Below are positions 1 to 10,179 of a stretch of DNA of 64,000 nt, one piece after another. Numbering within the stretch: the stretch's first letter is position 1; each line of letters opens with the position of its first letter. Both the position numbers and the translations under genes were made by a program. The stretch comes from Phaeodactylum tricornutum CCAP 1055/1. Its lineage: Eukaryota > Bacillariophyta > Bacillariophyceae > Surirellales > Neidiaceae. Where the stretch lies: positions 186,001 to 250,000 of the forward strand of contig NC_011671.1 in assembly GCF_000150955.2 (NCBI RefSeq), written 5' to 3'. A model generated the notes under the pieces. It ran no database searches. It was not told the DNA's origin and saw nothing but the letters and a program-made list of their open reading frames with translations.

Positions 1-1290
1 AGAGATTACAGGTTTTGTGGATGCTGACCATGCAGGAGACCGTGTACTTGTTGTTATCTAAAAAGGTGTTTTGATTTATATCAATTCCGATTATTTAGTT
101 TTCGAAGAGTCAGAATTCAGTTGAAACATCTACTTTTGGAAGTGAGTTTGTTGCATAAAGATTGCCACTAAGATGATACAAGGTCTACGGTACAACTTAC
201 CTATGATGGGTATTCCTATTGATGGACCAGCTAGAGTACTTTGCACCAATATGTCAGTTATTTACAATGCTGTGGCACCGGAATAACTATTGACAGTGAA
301 GAAGAAAAATAATGCTATTGTGTATCACATTGTACAAGAGAATGTTGCAATGAAGCTCATCAAGGTTGCTTAGAGCTGTTGCAATAAACACCAATGTACA
401 CCATATGGACAAAAGGGCTGCTAGGAACAGAGCCTGGTAAACAGGAGAGGGCATTATTACAAACAACTGGCAATACACCTAAGGGACTAAGGGACTGTAA
501 AACTCTACTTGTTGGCAATGCTCCCCTTGGGTTAGGCAGTGGACACAAGGACCTATGCGTAAACTAGCAGTATGGATCAGAGAACTTATAAAACAGTGAT
601 TGAAGAGTTAGTGCTTAGACTAATTTTTGTTGCTCCTCCAATTTGCCAAGATACAACAAACCCTGAGGACCAAACTCAAACGTACACAAATATCTTTCTT
701 CCGTCATAGTATCCTTATACCATGACGCGCGCTCACATATACTTGTAGTGGAACCGGAAATACCTTTCACAACATGCATGGCGCGGAAATGGAGCACATC
801 CATTTACATCCGTTAGCCAGGCAATAAGTATTGTCAGTCCCTCTCCGTTGCCACTGTCAGAACACAACACGTTCAGTCGCGTTCTTTGCAACGCACAATA
901 CATCATTGTATCTAGGGGCTCCATGCAATAAGACCGAGTTAACTTCCATACAACTCACTTCTCCCTTATGAACACTCCAACTTCCGTTCACCATGTTGAG
1001 GTCTAGAGGACGGACATCATTAGGAGACATGTCGCATGGTACTATACCGTGACAAGAGCCGTTGGACTTGAATTTAGCTGATGCACTTACAAAGGTCCAA
1101 CCAGGTCCAAAACAACAGAACACTATGCGTCAAATTCTATGGTGATTCATGTCAAGAAGAAGAGTTTTCCAACTGTCCCGTTCTCAACAAAGTCAATGTT
1201 GGGACAAATTGCGTATGCTTTTATTGCATGCAGTGTCAAAGTTTTTATTTTACGATTGTGGATCCCTATTCTCCCGTTGATTTTAGGGGG
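1..1290 (+). mobile_element. Fossil Ty1/copia-type LTR retrotransposon, pol 3' end (partial)
   Basis: The first ~375 bases translate on the plus strand to a copia-type RNase H region: a GFVDADHAGD motif, then an ETSTFGSEFVA-like stretch, a GLRY motif and a CTNMSV block. The terminal ADALTKVQPGP motif of the same polyprotein appears only at about 1075-1143. A purine-rich tract near 1283-1292 could be the polypurine tract before the 3' LTR, but no LTR edge can be drawn. The element begins outside the window, is broken, and is interrupted by an inserted segment. It resembles the CoDi copia elements known from diatoms (family knowledge; exact clade not tested). Confidence 0.75.
382..1064. mobile_element. 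Segment of unknown type inserted in the copia fossil
   Basis: Copia RNase H homology stops near 375 and resumes near 1066, so about 690 bases are extra. Near-identical 10-base direct repeats border the segment (AGAGCTGTTG at 372-381, AGAGCCGTTG at 1055-1064), as expected of a target-site duplication. The segment has short minus-strand reading frames (615-803, 733-924, 857-1123) with no family I recognise. No terminal inverted repeat is evident. Insertion is inferred from the gap in homology plus the repeats. Confidence 0.4.
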
Positions 1291-1706
1291 GACAAATCTC
1301 TCCTGTATAATTCTATGGTTTCAATGTGAGGGGACTAGAAAACCCCTATGTCAAGCATCCATGTGATTGTTATTCCTAAGTCTACTGGACAAGTCTATAA
1401 GCTTTATATTTTGTCTTTTAGCAGCCTACAAAAGCATCTATGATCCTTTGGTTCCTTAGGGACAATTCTAGCCCATTGTTCTCACAGTTCCCTACTGGAA
1501 AGGGAACAGTGACAGAGCCAAATCCTTTCCAGCCTCATCTTAAGGATGACAAATAGATTGGAAGCATTGGTTTCTTTGGAGTACATCTACTTGCTATCAA
1601 TTGGATTTCAATCATGTCCTCAAGATTAAAGACTGGTTTACTGAGATTTAGCTTTCAGTCAACTAAGTTTGGTTGTCATAGCCTGCAAGTACAAAAAAGT
1701 CAACAA

Positions 1707-3168
1707 TTACAAGCCTTGCTTGTTTAAATCAGCTGCTGTAGTGTTGGTGTAGTAGCGCTCAAAATGAAAGCGGTACTTGAGATCTGGATGTGTGTAGTTG
1801 TAGCTGTTGAATGTGCTATTCCCATTTGATATCATTGCTGTATAAGGTCGAACCCTTGTGGCATTTCCAAGTAGGCCAGCCCAAATAAAAAAAGAGATTT
1901 GGCCGTGCCAACCAACTCCTTTTGGGCATACAGCAAGAAGCAAAAATCCGCAACCCCCGATCGTGGCTCCGTGACTCGAACCCGAAGCTGTCGCTTCTCA
2001 AGAGCGTCCACAATCATTTGCGTTCGAAAATCATCGGAGAATCGTGATGCAATAGCTACTTTGTCGCCAGGATTCAAATGCGCAAACAACTCATTTGCCA
2101 CTTGCTCAGGAGCTAGCTCTTCGTAGCCTGCACGATGTCGTAGTCTACCACTTTCCCTAATAAAATTGCGAAAATGCTTGAAATACAAAAAGACTCAGTG
2201 AGAAAGTCTTGCGAAATCTTTTTCCTGTACATGCTTGTTAGCTGAAATACCACTTACAAAAACGGATTCATCCGGGTTGGGTACATCCATGCAGCAGCTT
2301 TTATCAAAATGGTATATTCTGCGAATGTCGTTATAATACTTGTCCACAATGAGGTCTTTTGCGCTCATTTGATGTGTAGTTAGGAAAGGAATGGTGATGT
2401 AACCATTCCTTTGCCCCATGTTTGTGTGATTGGCAGCGTAAAGACTCACAAAAGATTTCAAACCTTGGTCAAGCGGTCCCTTCTTGTCTATTTGAAAAAC
2501 TCTCTTCTCGGCAATGATTCTGTCTGGCCCACGCTGTTTCAAAGACTGCAACTCCTTAGTGATACTGTCAGTATTTCCGGCCGAAAAATTGAAGTCTTGC
2601 AAGTATGGAAAACAGTGTGTCGCATCCCTTCTGCGCTCGTCCACTTAGCATGTATCACTCCGTGTCTCAGCATGACGGTGGCGTTTAAACCAAATTCCCG
2701 CTCCAGCCACCATGCCAGTCCAAACCCTCAAGCCATATGGCCCAGATTATTTGCTAGCTCACCCCCAAGCTGGACAAGAATTGTCGGGGAGTCGATGCTA
2801 TAATCAGAAGAGTTACTCCAGACTGGTTTGCGAAAGTCTTTTTCCGGCTCTTTACCGTTCCTTTCCAGTCTAGTATCGCTTCGAATGGGCCCTGTCTGAT
2901 ATTCCGCCATGCTATCATCCGATGTTTCAATGTATTGCTCTGCGGATTTGTTGGAGCTGAAAGCGAACGGATCATGAGCGGAAATAATCTGGAAATTGGC
3001 CTCGGACCGAAATAAAGTGTCCATATTCATTAGTGAATCCTTGAGCTGGGCAGTGGTACCTTGAATGTTCTGGACTGTTCCCTGAGCAGTAAAGATTCCT
3101 GCAATGGATAGGAAGGCAGCAGAAGCCGTAAGTGCAAAGAGACCGGCAACTCCCTTAGTTGACGCCAT
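1707..3168 (-). pseudogene. Broken GT11/fucosyltransferase-like gene, copy 1
   Basis: Read on the minus strand from an ATG at 3168, this is homologous along its length to the gene at 10180-11613. Parts in order: an N-terminal signal anchor (about residues 7-30), a stem, a GELANNLG motif, a CFPYL-DFNF block, an IRRIYHFDKSCC block, and a C-terminal RSGVADFC region followed by WAGLLGNA. The reading frame is broken: an in-frame TGA after NLGHMA (about 2728), a one-base shift near 2650, and a one-base loss near 1890 relative to the intact copy. One intron is still visible, with a GTAAGT donor after ESVF (about 2257) and acceptor before HFRNF (about 2180). The GELxNxLG and late hydrophobic-Trp motifs resemble GT11 alpha-1,2-fucosyltransferases; that assignment is inference from motif order. 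Confidence 0.7.
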
Positions 3169-4149
3169 GTTAGAAAAAAGATAAACAGAATATTGTTGAG
3201 AGAGTGTGGGAGATGTGCAAAGGAATTCTGAATACTAAATCTTTTTTGAAGCCTTACTCACTGTCAGGGTACTTTGTTTCACGTTTCGGGCAAATGAAAT
3301 ACTAAACTCGTGATAAAACATATGCCACGATGCTCATGATTATACATATACAATATTTGTGGGTCCCAGAATGCCTTCTTTGACAGATTCTTTTCCTAGT
3401 TTCTTGCAATAGGTAATGCAAATTAGTCTCGGGACTACTAACTTTCTAGTGTACATAAGGTATTCCATTTCTTGCTGGCAGTATGAGGAGGGAAGGAATA
3501 TGACTAAACTAACAGAAGGGGTTAAGTATGGATCGGTCGACTTACCCATTGAGTTTCAGAAGCCTGATTAGCATGAGAGAGCTCTAATAGCTCAATCACT
3601 TAGAAACAAAAAAGTGTCTACTGCGCTCCCGGCCAAAAGCGGAATCCTCACCCCGGAAAGGCAAGAGCTTTTATCAACTGTACCCTGGTAACAGCAAACT
3701 GAAGTCCAATCCGATGGTAGAGAAGAGGTCTTGATCCGTAGCAGCAAACGAAAGTCCAATCCGTGGGTAGAGAAGAGATCTATTTCCACCGCTGGAAGTA
3801 CACAGAGTTCAAACTCCGAACGCTGGTGTGGTGTATACAGGGATATTTCCTTTGCGTCATCGCTTCGGAAATTGACCGTTGTTGATACCTGCTACCAGCA
3901 CAACACACCCTTGAAAAAAAAAGGCTTGAACGAGACCACGCCGCAATCGATCGGATACTTCTCTCTCCGTACACGACAGACAGATTTACTTACCCTGGCC
4001 CAGGTTCTTCCTCTTTCTAACTTGCTCTCCTTCCTACTACTTGCCCGTGAAGGAAATGAGTATGCCGACCCAAACGACGTTTTACATTTCGCGAGTTTAG
4101 ACTTCACCAAAATTAACCAAGGTAACCTTGGCCTTGGGCTGCCCCGAGT
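3169..4149. other. Intergenic stretch, no gene supported
   Basis: Between the broken glycosyltransferase-like copy and the cyclophilin remnant. It contains a 50-base-period direct duplication (3691-3780) and a TCACTGTCAG motif at about 3257. A plus-strand open frame at 3731-4231 has low-complexity, family-free translation, overlaps the antisense of the cyclophilin 3' exon, and is probably chance. Confidence 0.5.
3691..3780. repeat. Two-copy direct repeat, 50-base period
   Basis: 3691-3730 and 3741-3780 match at about 35 of 40 positions by eye; both share AAGTCCAATCCG followed by GGTAGAGAAGAG. This is a small local duplication with no coding meaning that I can see. Confidence 0.7.
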
Positions 4150-5085
4150 TCATGCCTTGGCTTCGACGGCCTTGACTACGTCTTCTCCTTCCAGAACCTG
4201 TAAAAGACAAAACAAGATAGTCGAGACGTGAGCTTACAGTCAGTCTTTCGTGTCACAAAACAAAGTCCCTGCTCTAGGCCCCGAAACGGAATTGCAACGG
4301 AATTTTCTCATCTTGGCCACCTTTGGCCGGGCTGCACGGGTTCCCGTCTTCCCCTATTCCAAAGTGTATTGGCTAGCGTGTGATACCTTAACCCACATAC
4401 CTTGTCAATCACCACGTGGCGACCGTTCAACCACGACGTCTTGACAGTCGTAATGAAAAATTGCGATCCGTTCGTGTTGGGCCTGCCTTTTAGTGGAACG
4501 CAAGGCAAGTAAATCAGTAGATGGCAGGTGTGAGACTTGATCAGGAAAATGTCATTGCTAATATAACAAGAACCCAAGCCACAAATAGGACCATTGGTTG
4601 CTAGTGTGGTATCCGACCATTCTTACTGTTGGCAATACTGAGGTAGAGTGGTCCCTCGTGCTTGATTTCAACGTGTCATTGACAAACTTTTCGCCATATC
4701 CGGATTCTACACGTAGGGAAACGGAAAAGTTACAATTAGTACAATTTTCTTGAGAAGAGTTTTTGTGCGATCGTAGCAGCAATGTCTTTCACGACAGGCG
4801 CAGACGAAAAGTTGCAACAGAAACTTACTTCTACCTCGTCCATTGCCCTGGGTGAAGTATGGAAAAGTCGTGCAAAGCCAAAATAAGGTATTATTCTCAA
4901 TAATTTGTGGCACGGAGCTAATTGGAAGCCGCTGAAACTTACCTCCTACCTATATCATAAAGTTAAGACTGAAATTCGTGGCAAAAGAGATTACAAAATG
5001 ATATAAAAATCTCAACGATTTGTGGCATGCGAGCTATTTGGAAGCCGTACAAAGTTACCTCCTCCCTGGATCATAAAGTTGAGAC
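4150..5085 (-). pseudogene. Cyclophilin (peptidyl-prolyl isomerase) remnant
   Basis: Minus-strand exon-like pieces match cyclophilin in order: NFMIQGG (about 5059-5080), a second degraded copy of that exon (about 4943-4964), TQGNGRGR (about 4825-4860), GYGEKFVNDT followed by IKHEGPLYLSIANS (about 4629-4712), [12 protein letters not shown] through NGRHVV (4401-4485), and VLEGEDVVKAVEAKA then TGA at 4150. The last intron (4198-4400) has GTATGT/CAG borders and keeps phase. Evidence of decay: a one-base deletion between VNDT and EIKHEG, a stop in the duplicated exon, and no 5' half (the conserved N-terminal strands are missing). Because introns are retained, this is a duplicated gene fragment and not a retrocopy. 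Cyclophilins catalyse prolyl cis-trans isomerisation; this copy cannot encode a full domain. Confidence 0.8.
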
Positions 5086-5101
5086 TGACATTTGACGTCA
5101 A
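4880..5101. repeat. Tandem duplication of a cyclophilin exon plus intron, ~116-base period
   Basis: About 4880-4985 and 4995-5101 are diverged tandem copies: both carry TTTGTGGCA, TTGGAAGCCG, TTACCTCCT and ATCATAAAGTT in the same order at a constant 115-116 base offset. Each unit holds the minus-strand NFMIQGG exon of the cyclophilin remnant with its splice donor. Confidence 0.8.
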
Positions 5102-5102
5102 A

Positions 5103-5450
5103 GTCGGAAGAGCTACTCCGGACTAGTATGCAAAAGTATGTTCCGGGCTCACTACCGCCACTTTCCGGGATACAGTATTTTCTACCGGACCCTGTCCGAG
5201 AATCGAAAGTCTGAGCTCTCACTATTTCTGTATTTTGCTTCGCGGATATGTTGCTGCCAAGAGCGACTGTATTGTGTACGGAGTGCGACTGGAAATTGGC
5301 CTCTTGACTTGACTATTTTATGTACATGTACTAATCTTTCTTTGATATGGGTGTTGCTACCTCGAAAAGTCTGGACTTTTCCCTGAGTGAAGACTCCTGC
5401 AATGCATAGGATGGCAGCAGATGCTGTGGCAGGGACAATCTGGAGATGGT
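5103..5450 (-). pseudogene. 5' fragment of a GT11-like gene, copy 3
   Basis: On the minus strand the translation ATASAAILCIAGVFTQGKVQ lines up with TASAAFLSIAGIFTAQGTVQ of copy 1 (1707-3168). DNA similarity continues through the stem to the segment matching RKPVWSNSSDY, where it stops at about 5103. The catalytic part is absent, and cyclophilin-like sequence follows directly on the same strand. Upstream, minus-strand sequence to 5559 is open but unrelated to copy 1. This is a truncated, non-functional duplicate. Confidence 0.7.
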
Positions 5451-5559
5451 CAATATGTAAAATAAACTTGAATACTCGACTCGACCTAGATAACATACAC
5501 GGGGTGATTTTGTTACCACATCTGGAGCCCGAGAAAAACGACATACTTACATGACCCAT

Positions 5560-6386
5560 GGATAAATGTGGATGGAAAAATATATTTCCCGGTCAGTCGA
5601 TTAGTGCCTGAGCAGGCATTTTCTGCACTACTTTTTCAACTATAGTAAATTCTACTCGGGACTGTTTTCTTTTTCTTTCATGTTTGGTGTACGATTTCTG
5701 GAATACAGGAGAACATCGGAAAAGAATGCGGCTTGTTGAAGAGGACGTTTCCCACCTGCCCGCGAATGGGATAGCCTCCATTATTTCCCAATCAAATTAT
5801 TTACAGTCAACAGAAAATCTGACAGACTTCATTGGAACCCCTCCCCTACAAATGACAGGAGGACTGGGATTTTCCACCTATCCGAAGTGCAACCCTCAGG
5901 TCGAGAAGATGATGATTCCGATCTGTGCAAGTGCACACCGCGAGAGTTCACAATAGCTGTGGTGTGACTGTGAATCCCTTGACATTTCCTTTGCGTCACC
6001 CACCGCAAGCTTTGCATTCATCCAAACCCCATTTCGGTGGAGGGATGCTTCGACGACCGTAGACAGAATCATTCCCGCTATCCGTCGTATCCCTTTCGTT
6101 TTTCCGAAAATTAGAGTACGAAATTCCGATCCTTGGGTGCGTCGTCGCTGTCTATCCATATCTTCAGCAGTCGTGCCGAACAAAGAAAAAGGACTCCGAA
6201 GCAGCACATAGGCAATTTTAAGCCAACGGTGCAGTAAAGTCTTTGCACAACCTCTCGTTGGCCTCACAGAAGGCATCACCGACTACAACAGGTGTTATTG
6301 ACTAAGGGCTTTCCGTAAGAATTGCGCTTCTCTCGCTTCTAAGAGGAGGTAAAATCACTGATCCACGTATTTGGTCCAGCAATACC
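5560..6386. other. Intergenic stretch upstream of the kinase gene
   Basis: No gene supported. A minus-strand open frame at 5896-6279 (127 codons) has no recognisable domain and no homologue that I know, so I leave it out. The stretch must contain the kinase promoter, but no TATA-like or other clear element stands out. Confidence 0.4.
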
Positions 6387-7872
6387 ATGCCGAAGAACAG
6401 CGAACGTGCGAGTACAACGACGGTAAAAAGTAATTCGCCAAGCATACCCATGATCGATGGCCATACCGAAGCACACTTGCTCAACACAGCCAAAAACGTG
6501 GTACTCAAGAAAACCAAAGATTCTATTGTCCTCGACGTGGAAGCAGAGAAGCGCATCCCCAAGTTTGACCAATCGGGTACGTAGCCTTCGAGTGTGCAAC
6601 CGGGAACCTTTCATTTCAACCTTCAGCTTCGCTTATCCGTCTATCGTTTCAAATTAGAACTGACGATCGGTAAAGTCTTGGGCCGTGGAGGATTTTGCGT
6701 CGTCAGCGAGGTGGTGCGAATTAAACTATGGGACGTCGCCGGAAAACCTCAAGCCAGCGGCGTGGGCAGTGAGCGTAGTGAAGACTTTGGCTTTGACGAC
6801 GAACACCGTATACACAACATTACGCAGGATCGTGGCTTTATGCAAACCTACTGCGTTCGTCAGGGCAAGGATTGCCGGTACGCCATCAAATGTGTGCAGG
6901 ACTCGTCCCGCAACGACGCGCAAACCTTTATTAACGCCGTGGTCGATCTGGCGGTGGAGTCGCGCTTCCTTGCCGTCGTCCGACATCCCAACATTATCAA
7001 AATGCGCGCCGTCGCGAGCGGGACGCCCTATACCGCCCGCTTCTTTGTCGTCTTGGACAAGTTGTACGATATTCTGTCCACACGACTGCATAAATGGAAG
7101 GCGGCCAGATTCAAGGGCATTAAGAAACTCTTGGATCGCGGCGGGAAAAAGGAATTGGCCTTTTGGTGCGAAAGGTGCACGGTGGCCTACGATTTGGCCT
7201 CTGCACTCAAGTATCTGCATGATCTCAAGTAAGTCGGAAACCGTTGACACGGACTAGGGCACGGTTAATTGGCGACGGGTTTGTGTGATTCTTGCATTTG
7301 TTTTGTACCAAGCATCTTACTCACAGCTTGCTTTGCGTGGCTACCCCGGCAGCATCATTTACCGCGATTTGAAACCGGACAATATTGGTTTTGACGTACG
7401 CGGCGACGTGAAAATTTTTGATTTTGGACTAGCCCGGGAGTACGATCGCAGCATATCCACATCTGCCGATGGCACGTACAAAATGACGGGTGATACGGGT
7501 AGTCCCCGGTACATGGCCCCGGAAGTGGCGCTCGAAAAACCGTACAACAATTCCGTCGACGTTTATTCGTTCGCTATTTTGACGTGGCAAATACTGGAAA
7601 TGGCCATGCCGTTCGAAGGCTTCACCATGGCGATGCTCCGGAAAAAGGTGGTGCTCGGTGGATCCCGCCCCAAGTGCGATTCCAGCTGGCCGCAGGGTAT
7701 AACGAAAATCTTGCAGTCGGCGTGGAACGGCCAGCTGCAAAAGCGACCCACAATGGACGACGTTTCGGTGGTGCTACGAGATGAAATCAATCGTATTTCG
7801 GATCAGGAAGTGGTGGATATCATTGACGCATCTCGCAAGAGTGAAATGTCGATGCGTATGGGAGGAAGTTAG
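6387..7872 (+). CDS. Serine/threonine protein kinase, three exons
   Basis: Exons 6387-6576, 6658-7228 and 7353-7872, joined in phase across GT/AG introns of 81 and 124 bases, give 426 residues. A ~65-residue basic N-terminus precedes the kinase domain. The glycine loop GRGGFCVV is at 72-79, the VAIK-type lysine at 141 (RYAIKCV), the catalytic loop YRDLKPDN at 257-264, DFG at 277-279 and APE at 309-311, so all catalytic residues are present and the enzyme should be active. Odd: about 60 residues lie between the glycine loop and the lysine strand, where canonical kinases have about 15, and HRD is replaced by YRD. The YKMTGDTGSPRYMAPE activation segment resembles TKL-like kinases common in stramenopiles (family knowledge). 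No transmembrane segment or targeting signal is visible; substrate unknown. Confidence 0.88.
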
Positions 7873-8106
7873 CGCCGTGGTGTGTCGTCCACGGCCATTG
7901 TTCGCCTGCGCGTCGTAGCCACGGAGCGATCCCGCCCACCTCTGTCCTATTTTTTGGTTCTGTGAACTAGTACTGTGCTTCGAGAAAGAGTAAATTTGAT
8001 ATAATGAAGTAACTCGAACTTTTTGGAAAATAGTTGGAAACCGTACGGTGTACAGCCTTATTTATTTCTGCGAGTGTTTGGGTACGATTAGAACCGGTGT
8101 GACGGG

Positions 8107-9042
8107 CTATACCCTTCGGCGTCCGCGACTAAGGACAAAGACGGCAGCCGCGGCGGTGGCACCGAGCGCGTTTAAAAGTTTCAATTCACTACCGAGCAGT
8201 TTAGTGAGACTTTCCGTCACATTCCCTTGCTGTCCCGTGAGCAACGCGACCATGGGTAGATTGGACGTTTGCGACGCGTAGACGGGATCGTAGTGTCCAC
8301 CCAATCCCCGCCGAAAGCGACTGTCTTGGTGCGCGCCCCCAATCCAGGCCACGGCGGCGGGACCGGTCCACCAAAGGGCCAGAGGGACACTGCGTTGGAG
8401 ACCGGCCACGCCGAGACCGATTGCCGCGAAACTCCAGAGACCAGGGTGTCGGGAAACGCGATCCAAACCCACCACGGCCGCGCCGTCAGCTTTGTGGTGC
8501 GACTGGTCCGTAAAATCGAACGGACACCGTATTTGAAATCGGTACGAGCGGGACGGTGCAGCCGCGGTGGGTGTCGGTGTTCCGGCAATCGGAGTAGTCG
8601 CAGTCGTAACCCTAGTAGTATCCACAGTCGTGCGGTCGGTGCTCTCGGGAGGAGGGGCGTCCACCAGAGCGACCGGTATTTGTAATTTGGGCAAGGCTTG
8701 CGACGCCATGACGAGACCGAGAGAGAGCAACGTCCAGGACGCCACGAGACGTGGGATCGGAGGGACGGTGCCCCGAAAGGCTGCCGGGTGGACCGAGCCG
8801 TGCGCTTCGGCGTGCGCACCGCGCGTCAGGACGTAGTAGCCGTAGGCGATCGAGGCCGTGGCGGCGGTGGAACAGAGTCCGTACGCCATATGGTATTGCT
8901 CTTCTCCACCGAGTTGTTGGATGAGATAGGTGCGATTCTCCGACAAGAGCGTGTTCTCCGCTACGAAGAGGCCCCAACCCGCCACGGCCCACCGCCACTG
9001 CGGAGATTTCCTAAACGTGCCAGCGACGGCTGCCGAAGACAT
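8107..9042 (-). CDS. NnrU-like multi-pass membrane protein
   Basis: The minus-strand frame is open from 9156 to 8107; the first ATG (9042) gives 311 residues, but the frame has no ATG upstream, so a 5' exon with a targeting peptide is possible. About five to six hydrophobic helices are seen, with a polar Thr/Pro-rich linker in the middle. The C-terminal half carries the NnrU-family pattern: VSRHPGLWSF, a GG-HQDSRFRR segment and a conserved late Pro (SNLPM). NnrU-domain proteins include the plastid zeta-carotene isomerase Z-ISO and bacterial relatives near denitrification genes; both roles are family knowledge and neither is shown here. The gene is GC-rich and converges with the kinase gene 234 bases away. 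Confidence 0.65.
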   Translation of the reverse strand: MSSAAVAGTFRKSPQWRWAVAGWGLFVAENTLLSENRTYLIQQLGGEEQYHMAYGLCSTAATASIAYGYYVLTRGAHAEAHGSVHPAAFRGTVPPIPRLVASWTLLSLGLVMASQALPKLQIPVALVDAPPPESTDRTTVDTTRVTTATTPIAGTPTPTAAAPSRSYRFQIRCPFDFTDQSHHKADGAAVVGLDRVSRHPGLWSFAAIGLGVAGLQRSVPLALWWTGPAAVAWIGGAHQDSRFRRGLGGHYDPVYASQTSNLPMVALLTGQQGNVTESLTKLLGSELKLLNALGATAAAAVFVLSRGRRRV

Positions 9043-10179
9043 ACTGGTGCCCGACGAAGACGACTGTGCAGCAAGGGCCTTGGTGGGATTCGGGTAGACC
9101 AGTAGAACTGTAGCTGTAGCTGTAACACCTGCACTCACACCTACACGTAGACACACTCTACGGAATAGTCTTGGCAGGAGATGGACCCAAATATGCCGGT
9201 GCCTTGGACAACGGAGGCGCTATTTACAGTAGCGAGACAAGGAATGTCCACCAACGGAACGGTGCGGCTGACGCTGACTGTGAGTCGGACCTGGTGCAAC
9301 CCCATCGATCGATCAGGGTTGGGCGAGAGGAACATATGCTGAGTCGGGGTTGGTACCTCCTCATATCTAGTCGGCAGTTCGGTACTTTGGAATTGGGTTA
9401 GCACAGTCCGCTATCGTAGAAAAGCTGCTAGGGATTATAGTTAGCGAAACGTTTGCGACTAATTGTAAGCGATCTATAGACTCTCTTACAGGAAGCGAAG
9501 TTCTCCGTTACTGCTCTGCACAATTAACCCACAATGGTTGTCTTAGCAGTAGTATTGCACCACTTACTAGGGCGCTTACAACAATCTAACGTTCGAGTGC
9601 ATTCAATCGCTAGATTATAGTTTAATTGCGTGTATAATCCATACTGTTTCCTGCTCATTGGAAACCATACTAACAGTAAATCCATGGGACTTGACGTATG
9701 AAAATGAATGTTGTGAGATCCATTGTTAGAATTGGAGTTCTTGCCAATCTCACGTAATTCTGTGTAGAGAGATTCTTGTTATCCTAATATGAAATATAAA
9801 TGCTACTTTCGTGAACCCTTCTTGATTAAGGCTCCCTTCATATATTTGACCTTGATTAATGTACTGCGACGCCAGGGTTTCTTGGTTGGGTTTATCCGTC
9901 GCTTAAGTCATAAATAAGAGTTATTCGCGTATGACGAAACATGAATTCGTATACATATGAAAAGTCTCTACGCTGCCATCACCAAAATTTATTAATATGT
10001 AACACTAGGTAATAAGAATGACTATGAATGCAATCACGGACACACACAAATTACAGTATTTCATTTTTTTTAGCGCGTGACTCTGGTAAAAATCTTCTCG
10101 AATCTTTCTTATATTCACTGTCAGGTATGCACAGTCCGCTTTCCGTTTGTACACTGCTCTCCGAAATTTGCAATGCTCC
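9043..10179. other. Intergenic stretch, promoter side of two divergent genes
   Basis: AT-rich from about 9420 onward. It holds a CTGACTGTGAGT motif (about 9274-9285), a TTCACTGTCAG motif (about 10113-10123), and short open frames without family resemblance. It separates the NnrU-like gene (minus) from the glycosyltransferase-like gene (plus), so both promoters should lie here. Confidence 0.4.

Noticed and set aside
3731-4231. 166-codon plus-strand frame
   Set aside because: No domain, no supporting start context, and it overlaps antisense of the cyclophilin remnant and a small duplication.
5896-6279. 127-codon minus-strand frame
   Set aside because: No family resemblance and unremarkable codon use; most likely chance.
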